Assembly: GCF_032362555.1 (NCBI RefSeq)
Contig: NC_083532.1
Span: 4,415,001 to 4,479,000 of the forward strand
Origin: Amyelois transitella
Lineage: Eukaryota > Arthropoda > Insecta > Lepidoptera > Pyralidae
DNA length: 64,000 bases
Direction of reading: 5' to 3'
The position numbers and the translations under genes were made by a program. The notes below the pieces were generated by a model. That model did no database searches and was not told where the DNA came from. It saw only the letters and a list, made by a program, of their open reading frames with translations. Shown here in pieces: positions 40,601 to 48,575 of this stretch (positions within the stretch are counted from its first letter, which is position 1; each line of letters begins with the position of its first letter).

Positions 40601-40787
40601 TGTATTGGTGCCGGGAACCACACGGCACATCTATAGTTTTAAAATAATACCTGAGCTTTCTTAAACTTTCTACACGTTATAAAAAAAAAACATATTTATT
40701 TTTCGACTTACCTCTATATTGTTCATGATAACTGGCCGAACACAAAATAAAACAAGAAGCCAACTTGACAAAAAATAAAAATTGCAT
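31615..40787 (-). CDS. Secreted protein with three C-type lectin domains (521 aa, 14 coding exons)
   Basis: Exons in gene order are 40787-40712, 39833-39728, 38882-38797, 38378-38233, 37683-37551, 36501-36375, 35937-35870, 35163-35037, 34507-34392, 34141-34085, 33846-33655, 33251-33106, 32441-32312 and 31670-31615. All junctions are GT-AG and in phase. Residues 1-~19 are a signal peptide (MQFLFFVKLASCFILCSAS). Lectin domains span ~30-182, ~183-328 and ~363-503, then a short Thr/Lys-rich tail. Each has the spaced Cys and the WxGA or WIAG core. None shows EPN/QPD or WND, so classical Ca-dependent sugar binding is doubtful. Lepidopteran immulectins bind microbes in haemolymph and usually have two domains; an immune role here is inferred. 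Confidence 0.87.
31703..31790 (+). repeat. Metulj-like SINE, head only
   Basis: GTGCCGTGTGGTTCCCGGCA through AAAGGCGACTAA, in lectin intron 13, just upstream of exon 14. Confidence 0.85.
31848..31950 (-). repeat. LINE 3'-end fragment (TGCAGTGCAG subfamily)
   Basis: TACTGCCGCTTCCAAAGCGT, CAGTGCAGAAGAAGCGGTAA, CACTGCAGCATT. Confidence 0.82.
31971..32235 (-). repeat. Metulj-like SINE
   Basis: Full-length minus copy in a lectin intron. Confidence 0.9.
32312..32441 (-). CDS. Lectin exon 13, end of third domain
   Basis: VPPWLDDDFSMDNSCLNLD to the paired Cys of LPCDTPQYSICMIG. The WND position reads as SMDNSC. Confidence 0.87.
32765..32812 (+). mobile_element. Helitron type A scrap
   Basis: GTGTTGAATAGACCATTTAT only. 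Confidence 0.5.
32938..32998 (+). repeat. LINE 3'-end scrap (TTATGTGCAATAAAG family)
   Basis: TTTTATGTGCAATAAAGAGT then ACAAACAAAC. Confidence 0.55.
33106..33251 (-). CDS. Lectin exon 12, core of third domain
   Basis: IGHIWIAGRLNMSKDAND to AATLGLY; phase 1 to 0. The donor GTAAGA lies inside a longer open frame. Confidence 0.87.
33655..33846 (-). CDS. Lectin exon 11, start of third domain
   Basis: YYYILVKQQFYWQHAFENCQ then GSLAFIESHD, the characteristic N-terminal half of a C-type lectin fold. Confidence 0.9.
33860..34084. other. Lectin intron, nothing recognised
   Basis: AT-rich, without a repeat I can name. Confidence 0.4.
34085..34141 (-). CDS. Lectin exon 10, linker
   Basis: EEFDSGVFTYKNGRKSMSA, 57 nt, phase 1-1, joining domains two and three. 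Confidence 0.72.
34392..34507 (-). CDS. Lectin exon 9, end of second domain
   Basis: GCMQLDRHANHPPVFLEARC and RKMQFICYQ hold the last three Cys. Donor GTAGGA is weak. Confidence 0.85.
34513..34590 (+). repeat. tRNA-derived SINE, 3' part
   Basis: TCGTTGAGTTAGTATCTCGT to GGCTAACTCAATCTGTG, with no tRNA-like head. It lies next to the exon 9 acceptor. Confidence 0.82.
35037..35163 (-). CDS. Lectin exon 8, core of second domain
   Basis: IENAWIGAHGELGQWSWVDT (core WIGA) to TPALWPPI; phase 1 to 2. Confidence 0.9.
35375..35435 (-). repeat. tRNA-derived SINE scrap
   Basis: ACGGGACAAATTAGG and CACAGATTGAGTTA only. Confidence 0.5.
35471..35576 (+). repeat. Metulj-like SINE, internal piece
   Basis: GGCGATGGGCTAGCAACCTG to CAGTCTTTAAAACTGTTGGC. 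Confidence 0.8.
35870..35937 (-). CDS. Lectin exon 7
   Basis: LANIGTMKCLKKLGMSMLKT, 68 nt, within the second domain. Confidence 0.8.
35973..36220. mobile_element. Inverted Helitron type B pair, two CTAG ends
   Basis: The left 60 bp (ACTAGAGGCCGCCCGCGACT...) is the complement of the right end (...GCGGGCGGCCTCTAGT), so both outer edges are Helitron 3' ends. An (AT)n run lies at 36096-36118. Confidence 0.85.
36279..36358 (+). repeat. Metulj-like SINE, 3' end
   Basis: CAGTCTTTTCAAGACTGTTG to TGTATGTATGTATG. Confidence 0.85.
36375..36501 (-). CDS. Lectin exon 6, start of second domain
   Basis: VELKIVRCRTGLYRLYDGLM and WHQAAAFCVLNRM; phase 1 to 2. Confidence 0.88.
36542..36782 (-). repeat. Metulj-like SINE, head missing
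   Basis: The tail side is intact. The copy ends at TTCTTTTTTCTATAC where a tRNA-derived SINE begins. Confidence 0.87.
36786..37017 (-). repeat. tRNA-derived SINE
   Basis: From the TTGAGTTAG inverted repeat to the head complement CTCTGCGCCACAGAGGCC. Confidence 0.88.
37038..37180 (-). repeat. Metulj-like SINE, 3' part, decayed
   Basis: ATAATCACGTCTTTATCCCT to GCTAGCCCATCGCCTAAGAG. Confidence 0.75.
37185..37520. repeat. 28-bp minisatellite, ~12 units
   Basis: The unit AAATTCGTCGCTTTTTGAAG+ATGGCGCT repeats in tandem, ending 30 bp before the donor of lectin exon 5. It shares its unit with 22180-22345. Confidence 0.92.
37551..37683 (-). CDS. Lectin exon 5, end of first domain
   Basis: WLNRTLVPVPEAGADCVGLE and the closing LPCFLQRAFVCER; phase 0 to 1. 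Confidence 0.9.
37691..37781 (-). repeat. Metulj-like SINE, 3' part
   Basis: TTGTCACGTCTATATCGCTT to AGGCCACGTTCTGC, 8 bp upstream of exon 5. Confidence 0.78.
37862..38075 (+). repeat. LINE 3'-end fragment (TGCAGTGCAG subfamily)
   Basis: AAAATGCTGCAGTGCAGTTT to AAAATTTTGAATTTAAAT, with a deletion over the GGAAGCGG half of the stem. Confidence 0.8.
38233..38378 (-). CDS. Lectin exon 4
   Basis: IESVWVGARRSSAEDPAGYR to KDGDIGKHYPV. The acceptor TTTCTAG at 38379 is the one that avoids a stop at the junction. Confidence 0.87.
38425..38708 (+). repeat. Metulj-like SINE with duplicated head
   Basis: GCCGTGTGGTTCCCGGCA occurs twice in direct succession (38425 and 38444), then a full sense copy. 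Confidence 0.9.
38797..38882 (-). CDS. Lectin exon 3
   Basis: GHHNGTLAVLDSKEKADFLA, the typical alpha-2 region of the fold; phase 2 to 1. Confidence 0.9.
38930..39190. repeat. GC-rich block, probable repeat
   Basis: ACCCGGCCGGCCGCGGGAAG, TGGGGCTTGAACCCGCTAAA and CGCGGCGGCCGCTTCCACGG stand out from AT-rich surroundings. Probably a LINE or SINE piece; family not identified. Confidence 0.45.
39329..39598 (-). mobile_element. Non-autonomous Helitron, type A
   Basis: CTAG-CTGTGCCCGCGACTAC at its 3' end and ACTATTAGTATAGA at its 5' end. Confidence 0.87.
39728..39833 (-). CDS. Lectin exon 2, start of first domain
   Basis: AQTDKWESYIYTDKEYIIQN and WENAKILC; phase 1 to 2. Confidence 0.88.
39904..40163 (+). 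repeat. Metulj-like SINE
   Basis: Full-length sense copy, moderately diverged. Confidence 0.88.
40220..40312 (+). mobile_element. Degraded Helitron type B 3' end
   Basis: TCTCACGGGAATTAAAGGGA then GTGGATGAAGCCGCGAGATT and TCTAGC. Confidence 0.5.
40372..40628 (-). repeat. Metulj-like SINE
   Basis: Full-length minus copy in lectin intron 1. Confidence 0.9.
40712..40787 (-). CDS. Lectin exon 1, signal peptide
   Basis: ATG at 40787-40785. Encodes MQFLFFVKLASCFILCSAS and YHEQYR, ending in phase 1 at GTAAGT. The hydrophobic core and the small residues before the cut fit a secretion signal. Confidence 0.88.
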
Positions 40788-40829
40788 TTCGAAAATTGAA
40801 CTATTCAAACCGTGAGCTAAGAACAAAAT

Positions 40830-41285
40830 GGGGGAACATGTAAAAAGTTAAATGGCCTTAGTTCGTTTTATAAGTGATTGTTGTTAAATAAAGCAGGATA
40901 TTTTGAAAACAATTTAAAAACATCATTGTGATTTCTAGTTTCTTATTATTAGTCACATGATTTGTTCGCATTCCTGGGAATATTATTACTATTGGTGGTT
41001 GATTTTACCATTGAAGTAGAACGTGCAGAACTTTTTAATGAAATTGGTTTTTTTTTATTTAAGACTTCAAGTATTTCGTGTGATTATGCCAACCTCGTAG
41101 GGAGTTTTTTTTATTGCGGTTTAGAAGTGTGTAAATAAAAAAAACCAGTCAGTTATCAGAATCATACTGCGTCAAAAAAGACAGTGAATTATCAACGATA
41201 AGCTTTGCCAAAAAATAAGAATAACTTATGTAGTATTTAAATATCATAAAGTAAATATATTTGTAGTAATTTTTTAATTACTTAA
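40830..41285. other. AT-rich DNA upstream of the lectin gene
   Basis: No clear TATA box or repeat recognised; it presumably holds the lectin promoter. Confidence 0.35.
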
Positions 41286-41493
41286 TCTATACTAATATTA
41301 TAATGCTGAGAGTTTGTTTGAACGCACTAATCTCAGGAACTACTAGTTCGAATAGAAAAATTCTTTTTGCGTCGAATAGACCATTCATCGAGGAAGGCTT
41401 TAGGCTTTTATATAACATCACGCTGCAACTATAAGGAGCAAAGAAATAATGGAAATAACTATTTCACGCGAATGAAGGCGCGGGCACAGCTAG
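41286..41493 (+). mobile_element. Helitron type A with internal deletion
   Basis: TCTATACTAATATTATAATG at the start and GCGCGGGCACAG-CTAG at the end. The GGGGAAAATTATTC block is missing. Confidence 0.83.
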
Positions 41494-41550
41494 TAACTAA
41501 TATAATTCTAGTTAAGCCCTAGAACAGAGCCTAGGGTTTGCCAACCCGAA

Positions 41551-41818
41551 ACATACATACATACATACATATGATCACGTCTTTATCCCTTACGGGGCAG
41601 ACAGAGCCAACAGTCTTGAAAAGACTGACAGGCCACGTTCAGCTGCCAGGTCCAATGATAGAATTGAGATTCAAACAGTGACGGGTTGCCAGCCCATCGC
41701 CTAAAAGAAGAATCCCAAGTCTACAAGCCTATCCCTTAGTCGCCTTTTACGACATCCATGGGAAAGAGATGGAGTGGTCCTATTCTTTTTTGTATTGGTG
41801 CCGGGAACCACACGGCAC
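41551..41818 (-). repeat. Metulj-like SINE
   Basis: Full-length minus copy. Confidence 0.92.
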
Positions 41819-41829
41819 GGCAAGCCAAC

Positions 41830-42180
41830 CCGATCTAGGACCAAAATAACACACAAAATTTTTCACGCGAACGATGAAGTAGGATTCCGCGCGCGGACGC
41901 TAGCCCTCCATAAACCATCCTGACACTTATTAATATAAATAGTACCGAAATTATTGTAAGCCCGTAAGCCATCTTGTTTTAAATTCGTGCGATATTAAAA
42001 CAATAATATTGTTTTCGCGCCAAAATTTTATTTGCATTTTTTTCGCATTTTCGCCGTTATATTTCGCAAACCCCTGACATCAGTTTGATGGATAACAGTT
42101 AATAATATTATTGAGAGTGGAAAAAAAAGTTATGTTCAGTTTCTTCGGCGGGTAGTTGTGGGTGAGAATTAACATTCTTA
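41830..42180. other. Unidentified stretch
   Basis: Contains a GC patch (CCGCGCGCGGACGCTAG) and the palindrome AAAACAATAATATTGTTTT near 41998. No exon supported. Confidence 0.35.
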
Positions 42181-42182
42181 AA

Positions 42183-42304
42183 GGGGGTTAGGTTCGCTTC
42201 ATCCAGATTCATAACTCTCTCTTTGCGAGCTCCACGGTTCCTGATACTCTTCACCTGACCTTTTGCCTGAACGTTTCCTTTTGATAAGGTGCGTTTGTCT
42301 AGAT
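42183..42304 (-). repeat. Degraded RTE 3' fragment
   Basis: TTCGCTTCATCCAGATTCAT, CACCTGACCTTTTGCC and TTTGTCTAGATCTTTTTCAT. Confidence 0.65.
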
Positions 42305-42335
42305 CTTTTTCATTGATTCAATATGAGAAAGGAAA

Positions 42336-42566
42336 TGCCGTGTGGTTCCCGGCACCAATACAAAAAAGAATAGGACCACTCCATCTCTTTCCCATGGATG
42401 ACGTAAAAGGCGACTAAGGACTAAAGGCTAATATACTTGGGATTCCTCTTTTAGGCGTTTGAATTCTATCATTAAGCCAAACAGCTGAACGTGGCCTTTC
42501 AGTCTTGATGGTGACTGTAGGCTCTGTCTACCCGGCAAGGGTTTAGACGTGATTATATGTAAATAC
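42336..42566 (+). repeat. Metulj-like SINE with internal deletion
   Basis: Intact head; the GGGCTAGCAACCTG segment is lost; the tail is GACGTGATTATATG. Confidence 0.88.
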
Positions 42567-42860
42567 ATATGTTTAATGTATGAGAAAGGGACAAAAATAA
42601 CAAATGACCACCTACTTAGACTCGAAAATGCAAATTTTTCTTCAGCTCAAAATTGTCATGAATATTTCAAAAATAAACTCAAACTAATAAAAAATAAACT
42701 TATTTATTATTATAATTCATGTTTCCTCATCTAATAACAAAGATCCTATGCGCTCATTATACTTCCAAAGTGTAAGGCTGAGGTTTTAATTACAAAAATC
42801 AAAACGCGGCTCTCACGATACTGAACGCCGCGGCACAGTGAGTGGCGTAGAGCAGTTTTA

Positions 42861-43206
42861 CATACATACATAAAATCACGCCTCTTTCCCGGAGGGATAG
42901 GCAGAGAATAGAATAGATTTATTTACAAAATTGGATACAAGGTATCACTTATTGACGTCACATCACTTAAATCTAATTATAACTACTGCCGCTTCCAAAG
43001 CGCACGTGTAGAAGAAGCAGCGGAACAAACTACACTGCAGCATTTTCATCGGACGTCAATTTACAAATATAGATCTCTTAAATCTAAATCGTAGAAGAAT
43101 GCACATGCAATGCGCAGGCACTACATATTTCCACTTGCCACGATGTCTGCATACTTCCTTCGCTTCATCCACATTCATAACACTCTTCATGCAAGCTCGG
43201 CGGTTT
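42861..43206 (-). repeat. RTE 3' end interrupted by a LINE end
   Basis: 42861-42904 (ATAAAATCACGCCTCTTTCC) and 43125-43206 (CACTTGCCACGATGTCTGCA) flank a minus-strand LINE fragment. Confidence 0.75.
42905..43095 (-). repeat. LINE 3'-end fragment (TGCAGTGTAG subfamily)
   Basis: GCCGCTTCCAAAGCGCACGT, CACTGCAGCATTTTCATCGG. Confidence 0.85.
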
Positions 43207-43237
43207 CAGGAGTAGTGGTGATTCATTAAAAATAATC

Positions 43238-43325
43238 TCGTATATAAAATTCTCGTGTCCCAATGTTCGTTCCCGTACTCCTCCGAAACGGCTTGACCGA
43301 TTCTCATGAAATTCATGCATTCTTT
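43238..43325 (+). mobile_element. Third Helitron-like family, 5' piece
   Basis: TCTCGTATATAAAATTCTCG, as at 14820. Confidence 0.5.
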
Positions 43326-43487
43326 TATTCTATGTATTCTTCTGTACAAGAAATCTTATAAACTTGAGCTCTTTCTTTAAAGCTGGCACGGCTGGCACCT
43401 ACCACTATCTCTGAATCTCAATTCTAGCTTCAGAGTCAAGTTTAATGTAGTCTTCCACATCCTTTGTCGATTTACTTCGTCCACTGG

Positions 43488-43912
43488 ATCCTTTTTTAGG
43501 CGATGGGCTAGTAACCTGTCACTATTTAAATCTCAATTCTATCATACATACCTACATACAGTCACGTCTATATCCTTTGCGGGATCGACAGACCCAACAG
43601 TCCTGAAAGGACTGAATGGCCACATTCAGCTATTTGACTTAATGATAGAATTGAGATTCGAATAGTGACAGGTTGCTAGCCTATCGCCTAAGAAAGAATC
43701 CCAAGTTTGTGAGCCTATACCTTAGTCGCCTTTTACGACATCCATGGGAAAGAAATGGAGTGGTTCTATTCTTTTTTGTATTGGTGCCGGGAACCACACG
43801 GCACAATTCTATCATTAAGCCAAATAGCTGAACGTGGCCATTCAGTCTTTTCAAGACTGTTGGATCTGTCTACCCCACAAGGGATATAGACGTGACCATA
43901 TGTATTTATGAA
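43488..43912 (+). repeat. Metulj-like SINE split by another copy
   Basis: Outer sense copy: 43488-43545 plus 43816-43912, joined across an 11-bp AATTCTATCAT duplication. Confidence 0.9.
43546..43804 (-). repeat. Metulj-like SINE inserted into a SINE
   Basis: Full-length minus copy flanked by AATTCTATCAT at 43535-43545 and 43805-43815. Confidence 0.93.
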
Positions 43913-43943
43913 TGTATAAAGACTACTCCATAGATTTTTTTAG

Positions 43944-44058
43944 CCGCGACTCCACCCACCTGTTACAGGTCGACTGCACTCATAAAAGCTTGCGCGTACG
44001 GGCGAAGCTCAATCTGAACGGAGCTTTCGTAGAACCTGAACCGGGCCACTTGGACCAG
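43944..44058 (+). CDS. Isolated candidate exon, possibly ZP domain
   Basis: Bounded by TTTTTTTAG and GTGAGC, phase 2 to 0, open across 115 nt and GC-richer than its surroundings. Encodes RDSTHLLQVDCTHKSLRVRA then LNLNGAFVEPEPGHLDQ. The DC-x4-LRVRA-x5-GAF pattern loosely resembles the start of a zona pellucida domain. A second acceptor (GTTACAG, 43964-43970) is possible. Neighbouring exons are not found in the window, so it may belong to a gene with very long introns, or be a relic. Confidence 0.5.
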
Positions 44059-44061
44059 GTG

Positions 44062-44604
44062 AGCTTTTTAAGTCTTTACGAGCTTTTTAGAATCGTATTG
44101 GAAGTTTTTTTTTAATTGTTCGTTACGGCTGCGGTATAAAGGATTTAAAAATTTTATATGTAGTTATATCCCAAAAACCTATAATTTCAGTATAGGTTTT
44201 TGGAATATTATATAATATTATATTTATATGTAGAAAAAAAATACATTAAGGAAATAAATGAATAATTTTTATTTACTAGTATTATTCCGTTTAATTTTAT
44301 TAAATATTATAATTAAATCAAATTAAAAATAAAGCTAAAACTACTTATAAAAAAGAAAGAAAAAAATATGATTTAATTATAATATTTAATTAAATTAAAT
44401 GGAATAAACTATATAAAAAAAAAGAAAATTGATAATTTAACAAAATTTATTTATCTAAATTTGATCCAATAACAACAACAAAAAACAAACAAGCAACCTT
44501 TTTTTTCATTTATAATAATAGTATGGATTAAATCTTTAGGATATAAATTTTAAGTTATAAAAAAAAATCTGAAATTAAGCCTACCGACTGTAAATTTTAT
44601 TAAA
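44062..44604. other. Very AT-rich stretch
   Basis: A near-palindromic set of TAATATTATA/AATTAAAT words around 44210-44400. No exon recognised. Confidence 0.45.
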
Positions 44605-44863
44605 CATACATACATGTTATCACGTCTATAGCCCTTGCAGGGTAGACAGAGCCAACATTCTTGAAAAGACTAACAGGCCACGTTCGGCTGTTTGGCTTAA
44701 TAATAGAATTGAGATACAAATAGTGTTTGCCCATCGCCTAAAAAAGAATCGTAACTTTTTAAGCCTTTCCGTTAGTTAGTTAGTCGCCTTTTACGACATC
44801 CATTGGAAAGAGGTGGGGTGGTCCTATTCTTTTTTTATATATTAGTGCCGGGAACCACACGGC
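44605..44863 (-). repeat. Metulj-like SINE
   Basis: Nearly full-length minus copy with small deletions. Confidence 0.88.
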
Positions 44864-44874
44864 ATTCTTACTTT

Positions 44875-44955
44875 ACTTTTTATGAACATTCATAACTCTT
44901 TCCTGTGAACTCGTCGTTTTAAAAGTACTCTTGATCTGATCTTTACCAGAATGAG
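44875..44955 (-). repeat. Degraded RTE scrap
   Basis: GAACATTCATAACTCTTTCC and GTACTCTTGATCTGATCTTT. Confidence 0.5.
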
Positions 44956-45396
44956 TTATTATTTTCTATAAAAAAAAAAATAATTCTTTATTTTCTTCTT
45001 AAGACGTTAATCTTACAAGTACTTGACTAACTACTTAAATTAAGACGACCAACAACGCAATTTTAAACTTATATGCGGGCAAAACAAACATATTATACCT
45101 ATAGGTATCTAAGTCTTTTCACTCATTTTGGTAATCTCTACACCTATTTATTTATGTATATTGTTTATTTGTTGTAGTTTTTATATACATATGTATATTA
45201 TAATTATTTTATTTTATATTTTGTGTAGGTAGGTATATATAAATATTTATTTAGTTTGACCCCACCTAAAGTTCTCTGTCAGACCCAATGGTTGACTGGT
45301 AGATAATGCTTCTAGCATCAAGTCCGCCAATTGTGAGCTATATATATATATATATAGCAGTTGTATTTTGTACAATTAAATAAATTAAAAAAAAAT
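44956..45396. other. AT-rich spacer
   Basis: No gene; an old LINE-like 3' end may lie near 45250-45390. Confidence 0.35.
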
Positions 45397-45862
45397 ACAT
45401 ACATATAATGACGTCTATATCCCTTGCGGGGTAGACAGAGCCAACAGTCTTGAAAAGAGTGACGGGGCACGTTCAGCTATATGGCTTTAAGATAGAGCAC
45501 AAATGAAGCATAAAAACTTAGATATAAACAATATTCTATGTAATGTTATGTTTAGGAAAAGTTTTATGTCTGTATTATTTTATATACGTTAGTATTTTCA
45601 ATACTAAAAAATATTGCATACCTGAAGGGGCAAACTGTTGATACTGTTAAATGTAATTCCATCTACATGTCTACACCGTTACGCAATAAATACTTTGAGT
45701 TTGAGTTTATTAAGATTCAAATAGTGACAGGTTGCTAGCTCATCGCCTAAAAGAAGAATCCCCAGTTTATAAACCTACCCCTTAGTCGCCTTTTACGACA
45801 TCCATGGGAGAGAGATGGAGTAGTCCTATTCTTTTTTCTATTGGTGCCGGGAACCACACGGC
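45397..45862 (-). repeat. Metulj-like SINE interrupted by a LINE end
   Basis: SINE pieces at 45397-45493 and 45712-45862. Between them, a LINE 3' end with GCAATAAATACTTTGAGTTT at its tail, bordered by TTAAGAT-like copies. Confidence 0.8.
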
Positions 45863-46000
45863 TTTAAAAAATAAATAAATATTAATGCATTTTATGGTAC
45901 ATACACCACATATTCTACTATTATTTAAAGGCAAAAGTTTGTGGGTCTGTATGTATGGGTGTTTGTTACTCTCTCACGCAAATACTACTTAACCGATTAC

Positions 46001-46520
46001 ATAAATACATACATACATAAAATCACGCCTTTTTCCCGGAGGGGTAGGCTGAGACTACATCTTTCCACTTGCCACGATCTCCACATACTTCCTTTGCTTC
46101 ATACATACATACATACATATGATCACGTCTATATCCCTTGCGGGGTAGACAGAGCCAACAGTCTTGAAAAGACTGAATGGCCACGTTCAGCTATTTGCCT
46201 TAATGATAGAACCGAGATTCAAATAGTGACAGGTTGCTAGCCCATCGCCTAAAAGAGGAATCCTAAGTTTATAAGCCTATCCCTTAGTCGCCTTTTACGA
46301 CATCCATGGGAAAGAGATGGAGTGGTCCTATTCTTTTTTGTAATAGTGCCGGGAACCACACGGCACAATTGCTTCATCCACATTCATAACTCTCTTCCCT
46401 GATGACCCTTTGCCAGGACGTCCTTAACTTGATTAAGATACGTTCGTCTAGGTCTTCCCACTCCGACCTTTCCCTCCACACTCTCCTTGTATATCTGCTT
46501 AGTCAACCTGCTTTGACCTG
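46001..46520 (-). repeat. RTE 3' fragment with a SINE inside
   Basis: RTE pieces at 46001-46102 and 46378-46520. The outer target duplication is AACCGATTAC, marking a genuine 5'-truncated retroposition. Confidence 0.9.
46103..46366 (-). repeat. Metulj-like SINE inserted into RTE
   Basis: Full-length minus copy flanked by TTGCTTCAT at 46094-46102 and 46369-46377. Confidence 0.93.
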
Positions 46521-46783
46521 AACCGATTACGATGAAGTTAAACCCAGAATAACATATAGGCTTCATTCATCGCGGAGTTCTCTTAGGGGCGCTACAAAGT
46601 GAAGTTTTACGGCGAACGAAGTCACAGGCACTTAGAACATCCCGTGGATGTCGTAAGAAACGACTAATAGTGTCTTAATAATTACATTTGTAAGATGTAA
46701 AAGAACAATAACACCATATTATACTAGTTTATGTACATCATAACTTACATTTAGTCCGTTATTGGACAATAAAAACGTATAAA

Positions 46784-46841
46784 GTGCCGTGTGGTTCCCG
46801 GCACCAATACAAAAAAGAATAGAACCACTCCATCTCTTTCA
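46784..46841 (+). repeat. Metulj-like SINE, head only
   Basis: GTGCCGTGTGGTTCCCGGCA to CCACTCCATCTCTTTC. Confidence 0.85.
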
Positions 46842-46872
46842 ACTTAATAACTCGGTCATTATGAAAAATGTT

Positions 46873-47134
46873 GTGCCGTGTGGTTCCCGGTACCAATACA
46901 AAAAAGAATAGGACCACTCCATATCTTTCCCATGGATGTCGTAAAAGGCGACTAAGGGATAGGCTTTCAAACTTGGGATTCTTTTTTAAGGCGATGGGCT
47001 AGCAACCTGTCACTATTTGAATCTCAATTCTATCATTAAGCCAAATAGCTGAACGTGGCCATTCAGTCTTTGAAGACTGTTGGCTCTGTTTACCCCGCAA
47101 GGGATATAGACGTGACCATATGTATGTATGTATA
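46873..47134 (+). repeat. Metulj-like SINE
   Basis: Full-length sense copy very close to the consensus. Confidence 0.93.
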
Positions 47135-47239
47135 AAGTAATTCAATGGGTATAGAAGTGAAAACATAGTGACTGCCAACTGCTTTTCGTCCCGCTTATAA
47201 ATGTCAATTAAGGTAAACGCTTGGGATTTGTCCTTTAGG

Positions 47240-47356
47240 TACTTGTTAAACCCAAGTTTATAAGCCCGTATCCCTTAGTCGCCTCTTACGATATCCATGA
47301 GAAAGAGATAGAGTGGTCCTAATCTTTTTTCCATTGGTGCCGGGAACCACACGTCA
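47240..47356 (-). repeat. Metulj-like SINE, 5' half
   Basis: AACCCAAGTTTATAAGCCCG to GGTGCCGGGAACCACACGTC. Confidence 0.82.
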
Positions 47357-47400
47357 CTTAGTTTTAAAATAGGATAGTAATAGGTATGTCATGTCGTACA

Positions 47401-47670
47401 TCTATACTAATATTATAAAGCTGAAGAGTTTGTTTGTTTGAACGCGCTAATCTCAATAACTACTCGTACGAATTAAAAAAATATTTTTGCGTTGAATAGA
47501 CCATTTATCGAGGAAGGCTTTAGGCTATATAACATCACGCTGCAACTATAAGGAATATGTGAAAAAATAATGGAATATGTGAAAAAATCGGGGAAAATTA
47601 TTCATCCATGAGGCCTTCAATGATGCCCAAAATAACTATTTCACGCGGATGAAGTCGCGGGCACAGCTAG
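47401..47670 (+). mobile_element. Non-autonomous Helitron, type A, complete
   Basis: A|TCTATACTAATATTATAAAG to GAAGTCGCGGGCACAG-CTAG|T. Confidence 0.88.
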
Positions 47671-47959
47671 TACCTCCTATATAAACTGTATGTAATATGC
47701 TTGTTAAAAAACATACTAACGCAATCTTTATGTGAAGTCACCTGACAAAACGAAAACAAATTATATTGTCGTCAGCCAATTGTCAATCGGATAAGTTGCA
47801 GGTAGAAAATCTTTGTTTCAAAAATGTCCAGCGCTGAGCAATCTTCTGTAGAATTGGACTACTCAAGTTAACCCAATGTCAACTTGAAATGTATGAGTTC
47901 AATCTCATTACAGCAATTTGCAGATACCGTTAGTTAGGGTGTCCATAATTTAAAAAAAA
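47671..47959. other. Short unidentified spacer
   Basis: No exon or repeat family recognised. Confidence 0.4.
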
Positions 47960-47998
47960 AAACAAATCTCTTTGTGTTGAATAGACCATTTAACGAGG

Positions 47999-48243
47999 AA
48001 GGCCTCTGTGGCGCAGCGGTATTGCGCTTGTCTGTGTCACCGGAGGTCCCGGGTTCGAATCCCGGCCAGGGCATGATGAGAAAAGAACTTTTTCTGCTTG
48101 GCCTGGGTTTTGGATGTTTATCTATGTATATAAGTATGTATTATAAAATAGAGCATCGTTGAGTTAGTATCTCGTAACACAAGTCTCGAACTTACTTCGA
48201 GGCTAACTCAATCTGTGTAATTTGTCCCGTATATATTTATTTA
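47999..48243 (+). repeat. tRNA-derived SINE, full length
   Basis: GGCCTCTGTGGCGCAGCGGT with A-box character, GGTTCGAATCCC B box, a tRNA-unrelated body, the TTGAGTTAG...CTAACTCAA inverted repeat, and a TATTTATTTATT tail. It follows a Helitron type A scrap (47960-47998). Confidence 0.92.
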
Positions 48244-48329
48244 TTTATTATTTATTGATCGCAAGTTAAGTCTGGTGGCGATGAATAAACGTAATTTGTG
48301 CCAGCCGCTTCTCTTTCTCAGCGGAATGT

Positions 48330-48530
48330 AAAAGTCAATCAAGGGATAAGCTAATAAACTTTTCCTACTAAAAGATTCTGTTTTAAGGCGATGGCTTACC
48401 AACCTTGCAGCAGCTTTCAGCTTTTTAAAGACTGTTGCTCTGTCTTTATCCACATTCATAACTCTCTTCATGCAAGCTCGGCTGGTCGGTTATTCTTGAC
48501 CTGACCTTTAGCCAGAAGTCAGAACGTGTT
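48330..48530. repeat. SINE scrap joined to an RTE 3' scrap
   Basis: 48330-48430 has SINE-like GGCGATGG and AGACTGTTGCTCTG. 48434-48530 is minus-strand RTE (ATCCACATTCATAACTCTCT). Confidence 0.6.
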
Positions 48531-48575
48531 CGATGTAAAGGAAAAATAAAATTAAAACTGAAATAAAAAGTTAAA

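Larger units (their letters stand above)
45920..46645 (+). mobile_element. Helitron type B, old, split by RTE and SINE
   Basis: The left part (GTTTGTTACTCTCTCACGCA) reaches 46000; the right part resumes at 46531 (GATGAAGTTAAACCCAGAAT). AACCGATTAC is duplicated at 45991-46000 and 46521-46530. Confidence 0.8.

Noticed and set aside
42820..42862. Exon-like GC patch (GCTCTCACGATACTGAACGC)
   Set aside because: Open on one strand for only ~16 codons with weak splice sites; more likely a repeat scrap.
47999..48075. Apparent tRNA gene
   Set aside because: The A- and B-box sequence continues into a SINE body and recurs with it at several sites, and the clover-leaf is not closed. It is a tRNA-derived SINE head.
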